Assembly (NCBI RefSeq): GCF_014698115.1
Contig: NZ_JACJSJ010000072.1
Location: 1-43,180, forward strand
Reading direction: 5' to 3'
Origin: Nostoc sp. FACHB-973
GTDB lineage: Bacteria; Cyanobacteriota; Cyanobacteriia; Cyanobacteriales; Nostocaceae
Length of the DNA stretch: 43,180 nt
Below, one piece after another: positions 15,101 to 30,100 of this stretch (the first letter of the stretch is position 1; each line of letters opens with the position of its first letter). The notes under the pieces are model-generated. The model had not been told where the DNA came from and did no database searches. It saw nothing but the letters and a program-made list of their open reading frames with translations. The position numbers were made by a program, and so were the translations under genes.

Positions 15101-18100
15101 TCGCCAGCAATTCATTAATTGGCACACTCAGCACCACCGACCCTGATGTTAGCGATACCTTCACTTACAGCTTAGTAACAGGAACCGGAGATGATGACAA
15201 CGCCGCATTCGTAATTGTTGATAATGAACTTCGCATCAGTCAATCTCCTGACTTTGAAACCAAATCTGCTTATAGCATACGTGTGAGAACCACAGACGCA
15301 GGTGGTTTAAGCTTTGAGCAGGTATTTGCAATTAACATCACTAACGTTAACGAAGCCCCAATATTCACCAGTACAGCAGTAACAAATGCGGATACTGGTA
15401 GTGCATATACTTACACAATTACCACCGCCGACCCTGATACTGGGGATACTCGCGTTCTGAGTGCGCCAACTCTCCCCACCTGGCTGACATTTATAGATAA
15501 CGGCGATGGAACTGCAATTCTCAGTGGAACTCCCACCGCCACTGCTACTGGTGCTAATCAAGTTGTGCTGCAAGTAACTGATGCTGGTGGACTCAAGGCT
15601 AATCAATCCTTCACCATCACAGTCATAGCAGCTAACTTAGCTCCTACAGCTTTATCACTCACACCTACTGCTGTTAATGAAAACGTACCTGTTAATACAA
15701 AAGTAGGTACATTCAGTACTGTTGACCCCAACACTGGCGACACCTTCACCTACAGCCTAGTAACAGGGACAGGAAGCACAGACAATAGTGCATTTACGAT
15801 TGTGAGTGATGAATTGCGTCTTCAGGTTAGTCCTGACTACGAAATTAAGAACTCCTACAGTATTCGCGTCAAGACCACCGACCAAGGAGGACTCAGCTTT
15901 GAAAGTCCTTTCACAGTCACCGTCAATGATATTTTTAACGAAAATCCTCCTAGTAATATTCAACTCAGCAACAATTTAATAGCAGAGAATAGCCCTAACC
16001 TTACGGTTATTGGCGAACTGTCCACCACTGACTTGGATGTAGGGCAGACTCACACCTATACTCTAGTTAATGATGCTGGTGGACGTTTTACCTTGTTTAA
16101 TGGTAAGCAGTTGGCAGTAGAAAACGGAAATCTACTAGACTACGAAACCAACACTAACCACACCATCCGCATTCGCACAACTGATAGTGGCATTCCCAGT
16201 CTCAGCTTTGAGAAAGACTTGACAATTAACGTCGGTAATGTTAACGAAGCTCCCATCTTTACCAGTAACCCTGACCCTAGTAACCCCCAGCAAAGCGGAG
16301 ATGTGGGCGAACTTTACCGATATAACATCGCTACCTCTGACCCAGAAAATCATAACCGTACCCTGACAGCCGTCCTAGCTAACTCCGCTAACCCCTCCGC
16401 ACCTCTACCTTTACCTAGTTGGCTGACCTTTACAGATAATGGTGATGGTACTGGAGTTTTAAGTGGTACTCCTGGTGTCACAGATGCAGGTCTTTATACC
16501 GTAGTCGTGACAGCAACAGATAATCCTAATCCGCCATTAGCGCCTGGGTCTTTGAGTTCCACCCAGACAGTATTTATCGGTACTAATATAATTCTGCGGG
16601 AGCAAACCAATTTTAGCCCCAACCTCGCCACTACCTTTACTGTTCCTCAAACTCCCTCCACTCTCAGTTTTAAAGTTCAACCTGTTGCTCCCGCTACCAG
16701 CATTTTTGACTCCACAGACCCAAATTCGATTAATGATGCCTTTGAAGTGGAGTTGCTGGATACTAACGGTAAATCTTTAGTACATACCTTTGCAGCGAAT
16801 AAAACCTCATTCTTCAACCTCACAGAAGGAGAGCCAGTAGGGTTAGGAGCGGGAACTACCTACAATGCAGCTACAGGGGTAGTAACTCTGAATTTAACGG
16901 GGATTAATCCCACTCAGGCTAATTTGCGCTTCCGCTTAGTAAACAATGATACTGATACTGCTAGTGCGGTTTTGATTAGTAATCTTACGATCGCACCTGC
17001 ACCAGTGGGTAGTCAAGCTCCCGTGCAAACTGCCTTCACTGACTCTACGAGATTAAATCAGCCAATTAATTTTAGTGAGGTGGCAAATGTTACTCCAAGC
17101 ATTGCCCCTCAATACGGCAAAACCACATTTGATGCCAAAGCCGGACTGCTGTATGCAGATGTGGCACTCAAGAATGTTGGCAGTTATGCCATTAATGGTT
17201 CTTTGCTATTGGCAGTTAAGAACATTAGTGACCCAACCGTACAACTGCGCGACCCTGATGGTTTAACCCCCGATGGTCTGCCTTACTACGATTTCAGCAA
17301 ATTAGTAGCAGATGGCAAGCTAGACCCGACAGAGTTATCCGCAGTTGGCAGTTTAGTTTTTTACAACCCCAATCAAGTACAGTTTACTTACAAGCTGGAA
17401 GTACTTTCAGTACTGAATCACGATCCTGTAATTGTAACTGCACCAGTTAAGGAAGCGATCGCTTCTCTTCCTTACCAGTATGATGTTGATGCTACAGATG
17501 CAGACAGCGATACCCTCACTTACAAGCTGTTAACTGCCCCCAATGGCATGGCCATCAATGCTGACACTGGGTTGATTACTTGGACACCAAACACAGCTAA
17601 TGTTGGTAACCAACAAATCAAAGTAGAAGTTAGCGATGGCCGGGGTGGCATTGCTGAACAAGAATACACCCTTGCTGTCATCACCACTCCACCCAACCGT
17701 CCACCCATCTTTACCTCCTTCCCAGAGGTGGATGCCTACATCAACAAACTCTACAGCTACGATGCCAACGCTGTTGACCCAGACCAAGACCCCATCAACT
17801 TTAGCTTGATTATTGGCCCCAATGGCATGACGGTCAATCCTGACACAGGTTTAGTCCAATGGACTCCGCCTGCTGCCCTGGTGCTTGGGGATACAGTCTT
17901 GGGTCGGATTGGCATTGTCGGAGAAAAAGATGAGTTTACCTTCAGTGGTACTGCTGGAGAGCGGATTTACTTTGACTCCTTGCAATACTCTGGCGATTAC
18001 TACCGATGGAATTTCTCGGTCTACAGTCCTAGCGGGCAGCAGGTTCTAAATGCAGACCTCAGAGACAATAATATTATCACCCTCCAAGAAAATGGAAACT

Positions 18101-21100
18101 ATCGTGTTGTCGTAGATACCACTGGGGATTTTGTCGGCACTTATGGTTTCAGTACTATTAACCTGGGTCTGGTAACTGTTGTCCCCTTTGATACAGTAAT
18201 TCAGGGGAAATTAACTCCAGGTAGCCAAGACGACACATACCGTTTCCGAGGCGCTCAAGGACAGAAGTTGTTCTTTGACAGAATTAGTGCCAGTGGAAAT
18301 CTAGATTGGGTATTGTACAACGAGGATAATCAAGTTGTTACCTCTAGTGGTTTTAGTGACTTAGAGCTATACCTACCAAAAGATGGAGAGTATACACTGG
18401 CACTGCGCGGTAGAGAAGCATTCACCAGCCAAGTTGACTATTCCTTTGAAATCATCACCCCTGATGAGATTACCCAACCCATGAGCTTGGGTAGTATTAA
18501 TACACCTAATGTTGTCTCTGGGGAAATTACAGAAAAAGGTGAAGAAGATTTTTACACCTTTACAGGTACTGCGGGACAACGGGTTTACTTTGACCGCCTC
18601 TTCCAAAATCCCACCGGAAGTTACTCACTCAACGCTAGGCTATACAATCCCACTGGGCAGGAAATCCTAGAACGCAACTTCCAGTATGGTGATGACCCAG
18701 AACCCATTATCCTGAATGAAAATGGCACTTATCGAGTCAGAATTGATGGTTCTGGTGAAAACACAGGAACTTACAGCTTTAGTATTTTAGATTTGAGCTT
18801 GGCAACAGCCATTAACCTAGATACCACCTACACAACGACTCTTGACCCTGGCCAGGAAACCCACCTCTACAGCTTCACGGGTGCAGCAAATCAACGCTTG
18901 TTCTTGGATAGACTGAGCAACTCTGGTAACGCCAACTGGACTTTGTATGATTCTGGCAACAATGTCCTCAGTAATCAGAACTTAGCTTATGACATGGAGG
19001 TAGTGTTATCTAGGGCAGAAACTTACACTCTGGCAATTCGCGGTAACAATAATACCAATGCAGTAAATTACAGTTTCCGGCTAATTACCCCGGACACGAT
19101 TACCAGCCCCTTAACACTCAACTCTGCTGTAGTCACAACCATCAGTGAGAAAGGTGAGCGTGATGTTTATACCTTTACTGGTACTAAAGGACAACGGCTA
19201 TTTTTAGATACCTTAGCTCAAACAACTAATACTCGTGCCACATTGACCAGCCCATCGGGCATTAATGTCATTAATGACAGGCCAATGTATAACGATACTT
19301 GGTACGATCCAGTGATTTTGCTGGAAGATGGTGTCTATAATTTGACGATTGATGGTTATGAAGAGTCAACTGACAGCTATGGTTTCCGTTTGGTGGATGT
19401 GACTGCTGCGCCCAGTTTAACAGCAGAAACACTGACAACCGGAACCATTAACCCTGGTAACGCCATCCAGTTTTATCAATTTACAGGAAATACAGGCGAT
19501 CGCATCTACTTTGATAGTCAAGCAACCGTTCCCAATACCAACTGGCATCTCTACAGCCCAGATAACCGGGAACTCTATGAAACTGGACTCAGTAGCGACT
19601 TTGAATATGTTCTGGCTGGGTCGGGAACGTACTATTTAATGCTGCGTGGCGAAAATGCCACCGCTACCAACTACAGCATCCAACTGGTAACAACCACATC
19701 ACCAGCTACCGCCTACACACTCAACACCCTCACCACAGGCAATATCACCAAGTTGGGTGAACAAGATACCTATAGCTTTGATGGCACAGCCGGACAGGTA
19801 TTGTATTTTGACCCACAATCTGGTGTTAGCAATATCACCGCCAAAATCTACTCACCTAGAGGAGCATTGATTTTTGATGGTAACACCAGTACCGACAGTC
19901 CTAACCTCACATTGTTGGAAACGGGCAGTTATCAAATTGTCTTCGATGGTTACAGCGATACAATCGGCGCTTATAGCTTCCGGGTTGCGACAATTGCGGC
20001 TCAAAGCGCCCTCACCCTTGGTTCTGCCTTCACTGGCAGTTTAGCTGCCCAAGAAACCAAACTCTACACAATTAATGGCAGCAAAGGACAACAGCTAGCA
20101 TTCGATAGTTTAGCCGCCGTATCTGGAGCAGACTGGGTATTATATGCACCTAGTACACAACCGACAACAGGCACAACAGTTTTAGGGTCAGCTGGCTTAG
20201 GTTCTGACTTTACCCGTGTCCTCCCCAGCGATGGCACTTATATTTTGGCTCTCCGCAACAACTCTGCTAGCGCGGTGAACTTCAATGTGCAAGTGAATAG
20301 CACAGTTCCCAGCGCCGTTGTTAACAGTGGACTTGGTGTTCTGTATAACAGTACCCTCTCCGTGGGTGGCGAAGTTGATGAATACACCTTCACTGCCAAA
20401 GCAGGAACTTTAGTATTTTTGGATGGTCAAGGGAACGATTCGCAAAAGCGGGTGAGACTTTATAACCCCTCTGGCACTGCGGTCTTTGATAATGCTGATA
20501 ATCAAGCAGATTACGGCCCTTATCTGCTCCAAGAATCAGGCACTTACAGAATTCAAGCCTATGGTAGTCCCACCACTACAGGAGCATACAAGTTCCAACT
20601 GCTGGACTTAGAAGCCGCATCTGCCCTCAGCCTGAACACAGTTACAAACGTACCTCTGGCAGCTAAAGAAACCAAAGCTTATAAATTTACAGGTGCAGTC
20701 GGTCAGAAGATTTGGTTTGATGCACTGAATACAGCCTTCCCGAATATCACGGCTCGCCTTTACAATCCCAATGGTTATCAAATCTATGCCCAAGGTGACC
20801 TGCGAAATGATATTGGGTTGCAAACCATAACCCAGAGTGGTACGTACTACCTAGTTCTATCCTCAGACAACACCGCCGCCGCAACTGCTAGTTTCCGAGT
20901 CCTAGATAATACAGCAGCTACAAATCTGACGCTAGATACTGTGGTTTCTGGTAACTTTGGGACAAACAAAAATGAAGCAATTTTATATAACTTTACTGGT
21001 ACTAAGGGCGATCGCCTCTACTTTGATCGCACAGATGGCTCTTACTATAACTTCTGGCGACTGCAAACTCCTGATGGAGCCGAACTGCTAACCCAGAGAT

Positions 21101-24100
21101 TGAGCTATGACTTCGAGTTAGTATTGCCTAGCAGTGGTGAATACATCCTCAGTCTCTACTCATACGGAGATAGCAGCAGCACATATTCATTCAAAGTTGT
21201 CACCCCAACACCAGGAACAGCCGCCTACACCATCGGCAGTACTGTATCTGGCACAATTGGCGAAGCCGGGGAACAGGACACATATACATTTACAGGAACA
21301 GCAGGACAGCGCCTGTGGTTTGACAGTTTGTTTGCAGCTGACGGTCGGATTCAAGGCAAATTATACAGCCCGACTACAGTTGAACTGTGGAATACTGCTC
21401 TGAGTAGCGATCGCGAATTTACAACCTTAACCGAAACCGGAAGCTACCGCTTCGTTGTTGATAGCACTGACGAATTTACAGGCAACTACAGTTTCCGATT
21501 CCTCGATGAAGCAGCAGCAACTTCCACTACTCTAGACACCGCCATCACTGGAGACTTTGGTACTAGTCAGCGTGAAGCCCGCATCTACAGTTTTACAGGT
21601 ACTCAGGGGCAATCTATCTACTTTGATAGCGACAACAGCGACTACTACAACTTATATTACTTCTACGCCCCAGGTACTTCAGATGGTCAACGACTGTTCG
21701 CTCAAAGGCTTTCCTATGACCAAGAAGGAGCTTCTACAGTACTGCCAACAACTGGCAAGTACACCCTAGTCTTTGCTGGATTTGGCGGCACAGACAACAC
21801 CTATAACCTACAGATGGTAACGCCAACTTTTGTTACCACAGCCTTGACACTAGGTAGCACTGTCAACGGCACCATTAGCGAACCAGGTGAACAAGATACT
21901 TACACCTTTACAGGTAGCAAGGGACAGCAACTCTGGTTTGACAGCTTGCTTTATTCCGACTACCGCATTAGAGCTACTCTGTACACCCCCAGTGGCAAAA
22001 CTACCACTTGGAATAATTTCTTGATTAGAGATGACCAAGAAATTACAGTTTTAGATGAAGCTGGAACTTATCGCTTGGTAATCGATGCTGATAATGATTT
22101 CACTGGCAATTATAGCTTCCGAATTTTAGATACAGCATCCGCCACACCTGTTAACTTAGACGCAGATATCGCAGGTAATTTTGGCACGACTCAACGAGAA
22201 GCGAAAACCTACAGCTTTACAGGCACAAAAGGGCAGAAGCTCTACTTTGATAGCGATAACAGCGATTACTACAACTACTATTACGTTTACAATACCAACG
22301 GTAAAAGACTGTTTTCGCAACACCTGTCTTATGACTATGAAGCGGCAACTCTGCCAGACAACGGTAAGTACACGCTGGTTGTAGCGGGATATGAACGACC
22401 AGATAATGACTTTAATCTGCGGATAGTAACGCCAACCTTTGTCACTACCCCCTACACAATTGGTAGCACCGTTAGCAGTTCCATTACCGAAGCAGGTGAA
22501 CAAGATACTTACACCTTCACAAGCAGCAAAGGACAGCAACTCTGGTTTGACAGCTTGCTCTACTCCGACTACCGCATTCGGGTGAAGCTTTACGACACCA
22601 ACGGCGATGAGGTATTTAATCAGTATGTCCGGGATGACCGCGAACCTGTAACCCTGGCAGAACAAGGTACTTACAGGTTGGTAATTGATGGGGATGATGA
22701 CTTTACCGGGGCTTACAGTTTCCGTCTGTTAGATTTTGCCACTGCACCTGTCCTCACTTTAGATACTCCAGTCACGGGTAACTTTGGCACCAGCCAGCGA
22801 GAGGCTTTAATTTACCGCTTTAATGGCATCCAGGGACAACATATTTACTTTGACCGTACTGAAGGCGAATTCTACAACTACTACTACCTCTACAGTCCTA
22901 ATGGTCAGCGTTTGTTTAGTCAATATTTTGACCGCGACCAAGAATTAGATCTACCAGAGAATGGACAATATACCGTCGTTTTCTCTGGCAATGAGCGACC
23001 CAATAACAACTTTGGCATCACAGTAGTAACTCCCCAAGCCATTACCACAGCGTTGACTCTGGGAAGTAAGGTCACAAATAGTATCAGTGAAGCAGGAGAA
23101 CAAGACACCTACACCTTTACTGGTGCGGTGGGAGAAAAACTGTTCTTTGATGCTTTAACAGGTAATGGAAATTTGAGGGTACGTCTGTATGGGCCGAGTA
23201 ATGACTTACTTGTTGACAGAGACACAAACAGCGATTGGCCGTTAGTAACTTTGTTTGATTCAGGCAATTATCGCCTGGTTGTGGACGGGTATGACAACAT
23301 CACAGGTAACTATAGCTTTACCCTCAGTGATTTAGCTCAAGTCCAGCCTCTGACCTTTGGCACTCCAGTTACAAACACACTCGAACCTGGTAACAGCGTT
23401 GCACTGTACCGCTTTGATGGCACTCCCGGCAAGATAATCAAATTTGACCTGACGGCTGCTAGCTGGACGGGTGCTAACTGGGTTCTCTACGACCCCACTG
23501 GTAGAGCTGTGGAAACTCCATCTGCTAGTAGCCCTGATTTTACCACTGGTTTATCTGCGGCAGGTTCTTACACTTTGGCAATTGTGGGTAACAGTGCAAC
23601 TTCAGTCCCCTACTCATTCCAGGTGAATGATGTCTCTGTTGCACCCGTTACCAGCAGTGGTTTAGGAGTTGTCCGCCAAGGAACATTGGCAGCAGGAGCA
23701 GTAGACGAATACACTTTCACTACTAATGCTGGCACATTAGTTCTGTTAGATAGCTTGAATGACAGTAATTCGCTGATTCGTGCTAGGTTATTGAATCCAG
23801 ATGGAACCTATGTTTTCAGCGATCATGACAGTCGCTTTGACCGCGGCCCCATACTTTTAGAGCAAACTGGCACTTACAAGCTGCAAATTTTTGGTTACTA
23901 CACTACCAGCAGTGGTGCTTATAAATTCAATTTGCTGGAATTACCCAAGCGTTTGGGAGGCCCTGGTGTCAGTTACCTGGAACTTGGCAGCCCAGTGTCT
24001 GGCAGTTTAACTGGACTGGAAGCTAAAGTTTATACTTTCCAAGCCGTCAACGGTCTGCGTGCCATGTTCAATGGCATGACTGGTGATAATGTCGCCGCCA

Positions 24101-27100
24101 CTCTCTACAATTCCAGTGGCACGCAGATATTTAACTCCAGTAATTTCCGTTGGTTTGACAACGGTCTTTATACCCTAACTCAGAATGATTACTACTACTT
24201 GGTAATTAGCAACGAACAAGCTGCTAATCGTAACTATTCGTTCCAATTATTAGATAGTGTCAGCTCTCCAGAACTGCTTGAAAACATTCCTCAGCAGGGT
24301 TCATTGGCAAGTGGACAGCAGGGCTATATTTACCGCTTTAGTGCCAATGCTGGGGAGCGAATTTTTGTTGATAACTTGTCCACAAATGCACCCGATGGCA
24401 ACTACCGTTGGAAAATTTACAGCCCTAACAATAGTGTCCTTGACGATGACTTCCAAGGATATGATTTGGAGGTAGCAAGTATATCACAAACAGGGGAATA
24501 TCTACTTTATATCCAAGGTGGTCCCGGTACAGCAGCCATTAACTACAACTTCCGAGTCTCCACTCAAAAACCGAATGCCACCGATGTAATTACGCCAGGA
24601 ATAGGTCTGAGTTCCAGTACAGATGATGGTTCTTTGGGTTTATTCCCAGTCAAACTTGCGGTTAAAGATAACAAAGGTGGCTCGGCAATTCAAGAATATA
24701 AGATCCGCTTATGGCCTGACCCAGACAATAGTAGCCCAGTGATTATCTCTACAGCTGATACTAAGTTTGGCTTGGATGAAAAAGGTTATACCTATCAGCT
24801 AAAAGCGATCGACCCAGACCAGGATGCACTGGTTTATCGCTTGATTGACTCGCCCACAGGTGCATTGATTAATAGCGATACTGGAGAATTACTTTGGTTC
24901 CCAGAATCTACGGTAAAAGCTGGTGATCAAGCCAATTTCACCGTTGAAGTTTCCGATCGCCGTGGCGGTAAAGATGTACAAAAATTTACAGTCGATGTCT
25001 TTGCGGCACTAGGTAAAATTCAAGGTGCAGTCTTCGATGACCTGAATGGTAATGGATTGCTAGACTCCAAGTTGGTCAAGGGAATCGATCCGGCGATCGT
25101 GTTTGCTATTGACGTTTCCGGTAGTACTGAGGCTCCATTCCACGGCAAAGGCGAATATGAGAATGTCAAAACTGTACTCGATGCTGAGGTAGCAGCCGCC
25201 CTAGCAATGGTAGATGCAGTTATTGCTCAAGGTGCGGGGAATACAGTCAAGTTTGGTATTATTCCTCACCAAATTTCAGCGGTGATTCAAGATATGGACC
25301 CCGTTACTTCTGGGATACAGTCTTACACCACTGCCTTGGCTGATAAAGATAACAATGGTATCTCTGACATTAAGCAAATTTTGCAGAGCTACACCCCCAA
25401 CGGCAGCAATAATTTTACAACTGCACTAAGCACAATTGATACCTTATTCAGCCAAGCATTATCCGGTACGCCTAACTTAATCTTCATGTCTGATGGTTAT
25501 GGGCCGCTGGATGCGACAGTTGCAGCTAATGTTGCCAAGGATATTAAGGACAGGGGTGGTAATGTTACTGCCTTTGCTATTGGTGAAGCTTCTACCCTCA
25601 GCACCCTGCAAAAGATTGACCCAGAAGCAATCAAGCTCACGGACATCGAAGAACTGGTTAATCTCTTCCTGGGTTTTGATCCTCGGTATGCGATTGAACC
25701 CTTTGTTGATGATGTCACTGTTTATTTAGATGTCAATAACAATGGGGTATTTGATAACAGTGAGCCATACCAAATTACGAAACAAGACACCACACCAAAT
25801 CCCTTAGGAGTTTCCACTAAGTTCTACTTTACCTTTGATGATGTACTGCCAGGTAATTATACGGTGCGGACGGTTGTACCCAGTGGCTATACCCTGACAG
25901 CTCCGCCCACAGGCTCCTTTGCAGATACTTTTACCGTCAACGGTGAAAATTACAACCATTTATTTGGCATTAGTAAAGTCAGCACGCCACCGAACCAAAA
26001 TCCGGTATTTACTACTACACCGGCAGCACTAACTACGCTGAAAGCCGGGGAATTGCTCAAATATAACGCTGATGCTCAAGACCCTGATGCCGATCGCCTA
26101 ACTTACAGCCTGGTGCTAGCACCCGAAGGAATGACTGTAGACCAGGAAACTGGTAACGTCATCTGGAATCCTACTAAACAACAAGTAGAGAAATATTACG
26201 CAGATTTAAAAGTACAGCAAGACCGCTTAAATGCGATCGGTAGGGGAGCTTTTGCGCCGACGGTGGTTGAATTCAACGTCTTGCTGACAGTTAAGGATGG
26301 TCGAGGCGGACAAGCATTGCAGTATCTCAACGTCCAACTGCTGCCCGAAAATGCTAAACCTGTCTTCACCTCTACTTTCCCAGACGATGCTAAACCTCAA
26401 GTTGGCAAACAGTTTACTTATCAAGCAACAGCCACTGACCCGGATGGAGATTCTCTCACCTTTGAGGTGGTGGGTTTACCAACAGGTGCAACCATTAATA
26501 CCAGCACAGGATTGTTGACTTGGACACCAACAGCTGGTCAACTGGGCGATCGCCAATTCACGATTAAAGTCAAGGATGGCAAGGGCGGCGAATCTTTGCA
26601 AGTGGCTCAGGCGATAGTGATCAATCCTGTGGCTAACAACTTGCCTGTGATTACTTCCACGCCGCGCACCTCGACGCGCTTGGGTAATTCTTACTTCTAC
26701 GAAATTACGGCTACGGATGCAGACGGCGATGCTTTAACTTACAGTCTGCAAACTGCACCTACAGGCATGACCATTGCCAAGAATGTCATTGCTTGGACAC
26801 CCGCAGCCAATCAATCTGGAAATACCAATGTCGTTGTTAAGGTTACAGACAGTCAAGGTGGTAGCACAAACCAATCCTTCACCATTAATGTTGGTTATCA
26901 AGCTCCTAACTTAGCACCTGTGATTACCTCTGCACCGGATTTTGTTACCAATTTGGAGCAAGAATACCAGTACGATCTCAAAGGTAACGACCCAGATGGC
27001 GATCGCTTAATCTGGAGTCTTGACAATGCACCAAATGGTATGGTATTAGACCCAACCACAGGGGCATTACGTTGGCAGCCTAAGTCAACTCAAATTGGCG

Positions 27101-30100
27101 ATTATACCGTTGCTATTCGCTTGAGTGATAATTACGGTTTGTATGTTGGTCAAGAATACACGCTCACCGTTACAGGCACAAACACCCCGCCCCTTTTCGT
27201 TTCCAACCCCAACACCCGTGCAGGCGTAGGTCAAAAATACACATATAGCGTAGTAGCAAAAGATGCCGAAAATGATGTTATAACCTACACGCTCAATCGC
27301 CGTCCCGCAGACATGACCATTGATGCTAATGGTCAGATTGAGTGGACTCCTCAAGCTGCGGGTACTTATGAAATTGAAGTACAAGCAAGGGATGCTCAAG
27401 GCGCTGCGGCTACCCAAGCTTACAAAATCGAAGTGGGTACAACGGCGATTAATCAGGCTCCCACTATTACCTCCACTCCTAAATATGTGGCGATACTAGG
27501 CAGTGCCTACAGCTATGATGTAGATGCTACTGACCCTGAAGGTGGGGCGTTGACTTACCAGTTAATTAATAATGGTGGAGCTACAGGTTTAGCAATCAAT
27601 GCCACCACAGGCCTACTCACCTGGGCAACTCCGGTAGCAGGTAACTATCAAGTAGTTGTGGGCGCTGTCGATGCTCAAGGGCTAGGCGCGGCTCAAGGCT
27701 TTACCTTGACAGCTAGAGCTAATGCCCCAGCCGTCATTCGTTCTACACCAATTACCACAGCAAGTCCTGACCAACTTTACCGCTATGATGTTCAAGCCAG
27801 TGACCCGGAAGGCGGCAAACTGACTTACAAACTAGATACTACATCTGTAGGCAAGGGGATTGTCATTGATGACCAAGGACGGGTAAGTTGGACACCAAAA
27901 CTAGCTCAAGTCGGCACTCACAACATTGTGCTGACAGTCACAGATGATGCTGGAGCCACCACCCAACAGAGCTACAATCTGGTCGTTGCTGCTGACAATA
28001 CTGCACCTCAAGTCAAACTACAATTTGCAGGTTTCAACCCGACAAATTTGGGATCTCAAATTACCTTCCGCGCCCAGGCAACAGATAATGTGAAGGTTGC
28101 TAATTTGCAACTGTTGGTAGGTGGTACTCCGGTTGCATTAGATGCCTTTGGTCAGGCAACAGTGAAATTGAACACTGCGGGTAACATTAATATCATCGCC
28201 AGAGCCACAGATGGCGCAGGCAATGTGAAAGAAGATGCAGTTGTAATTACTGTCATTGACCCATCTCAACCAGCTAATGCTCCAGAAGTAGCACTAGACC
28301 TTGACAGAATAGCTAACGGTGTGATTACCAAGGTCACAGATATCTTTGGTCAGGTAACTGACGCAGATGACAACCTGAAAGATTACGTCGTCGAAGTTGC
28401 CCCAATTGGTACAGATAACTGGATTACCATGTTCAAGGGTAGTGCAGAGGTGGCATCCAGTAATTCCCTTGGTAAGTTTGACCCCACTTTTATTGCTGAT
28501 GGTACATACCAAGTCCGCTTGACGGCTACTGATGACACAGGATTATCGAGTTCAATAGGTGGAGAGATTGATGTCGTTAGTGGTCAACTGAAACTCGGTG
28601 AATTTAAGTTAAGTTTCACCGATTTAGAAATTATTGTTGGCAGTTTACCAATCACTCTCAGACGTACCTATGACTCACTCGCTCTAGATGCAACTAGTGA
28701 TGTTGCACCAGGGTGGGCATTAGACTATCAAAATGTTGATTTACGCACCAGTCTTGGTAAAGATCAATCCCTGATAGATTATGGAATTCCCAGTAATGCC
28801 TTTGATGATAGAACAAAGGTTTATATTACAATTCCAGGACTAGAGCGCCAAGTATTTGAATTTGAGCCAGTTGGTAGTAGATTTAACAGGTTCTTCAGCG
28901 ATCCTAGTGCCAACCTATACATTCCTAGATTTAAAGCAGTTGGTAGTACTTCTAGCACGCTGACTATTTCTAATGCTGAAAGTGATAGCAGCCTAGTTTT
29001 GCAAGACCCGAATGGTAAATACCGCTCCCTATCTGGTTTGGGCTACGATCCTGCCAATTCATATTTCAATGCCAAGTACGTTCTGACTACCAAAGATGGC
29101 AAGATTTACCAAATTGACCCAACCACAGGCAACATTGAAACTGTCACCACACCTCAAGGGGAAAAACTCACCTACACTGATGCATTTATTCAAAGTTCCT
29201 TTGGGCCAAAAGTCACCTTCAAGCGAGATGCACAGGGAAGAATCACTTCAGTAGTCGATCCCGATGGTAAAGAAATTAAATATACCTACGATGCTAAAGG
29301 AGACTTGGTTGCTGTTACAGATCGTGGAAACAATACTACAAAATTTGAATACAACTCAACGAAAGCCCATTATCTTGACAGAATTATTGACCCTCTCAAT
29401 CGGGAAGTTGCCAGAACTGAATATGACGACCAAGGCAGACTAAAAACTTACAAGAATGCCGCAGGTAATGCGATCGCTTTCACTTACGATCCTAATCTAC
29501 AAAAAGAAGTAATTACTGATGGATTAGGTCATCCAACTACTTATTTCTACGATGAACGAGGTAATACAGTCAGCACCATAGATGCACTGGGCTACGAAAT
29601 CAAGAGTGAATACGATAGTAACAATAACCTCACCAAACAAACGGATCAGCTAGGTAATGTCAGTACCTACAAATATGACAGTAATGGCTATCTCAGCCAA
29701 GAAACCGATCTTTTGGGCTATACAACCACCTTTGTTAATGATGCCAATGGCAGAGTTACTAGTGCAACAGATCCTAATGGCAATGTCACTAAACAGAGTT
29801 TCAGTACTAGTGGACTTTTAAATAGTGCTACAGACTACAGAGGTAATCTTTCAAAATATACTTACAATGCGAATGGCAGTGCTACGTCTTTGGGACTGAA
29901 TGGAGCTGTTCTCTATAAAATGGATTACAACTCACAAGGCTTACTGGCTTCCAGTACCGATGCTAATGGTGGCATTACAAAATACACCTATAACAGTGCT
30001 GGTAATATAATCCAAAGTGAGCGAATTGTTACCACTGTTAATGGCAGCACTCAGAGTGTAATCACTAAAACTGAATACGATGACAACGGTAGAATAATTG

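Noticed and set aside
22156..22665. 169-aa minus-strand frame inside the giant gene
   Set aside because: It is antisense to two PPC units and its own repeats mirror those of the plus strand. The giant frame is intact and explains the DNA.
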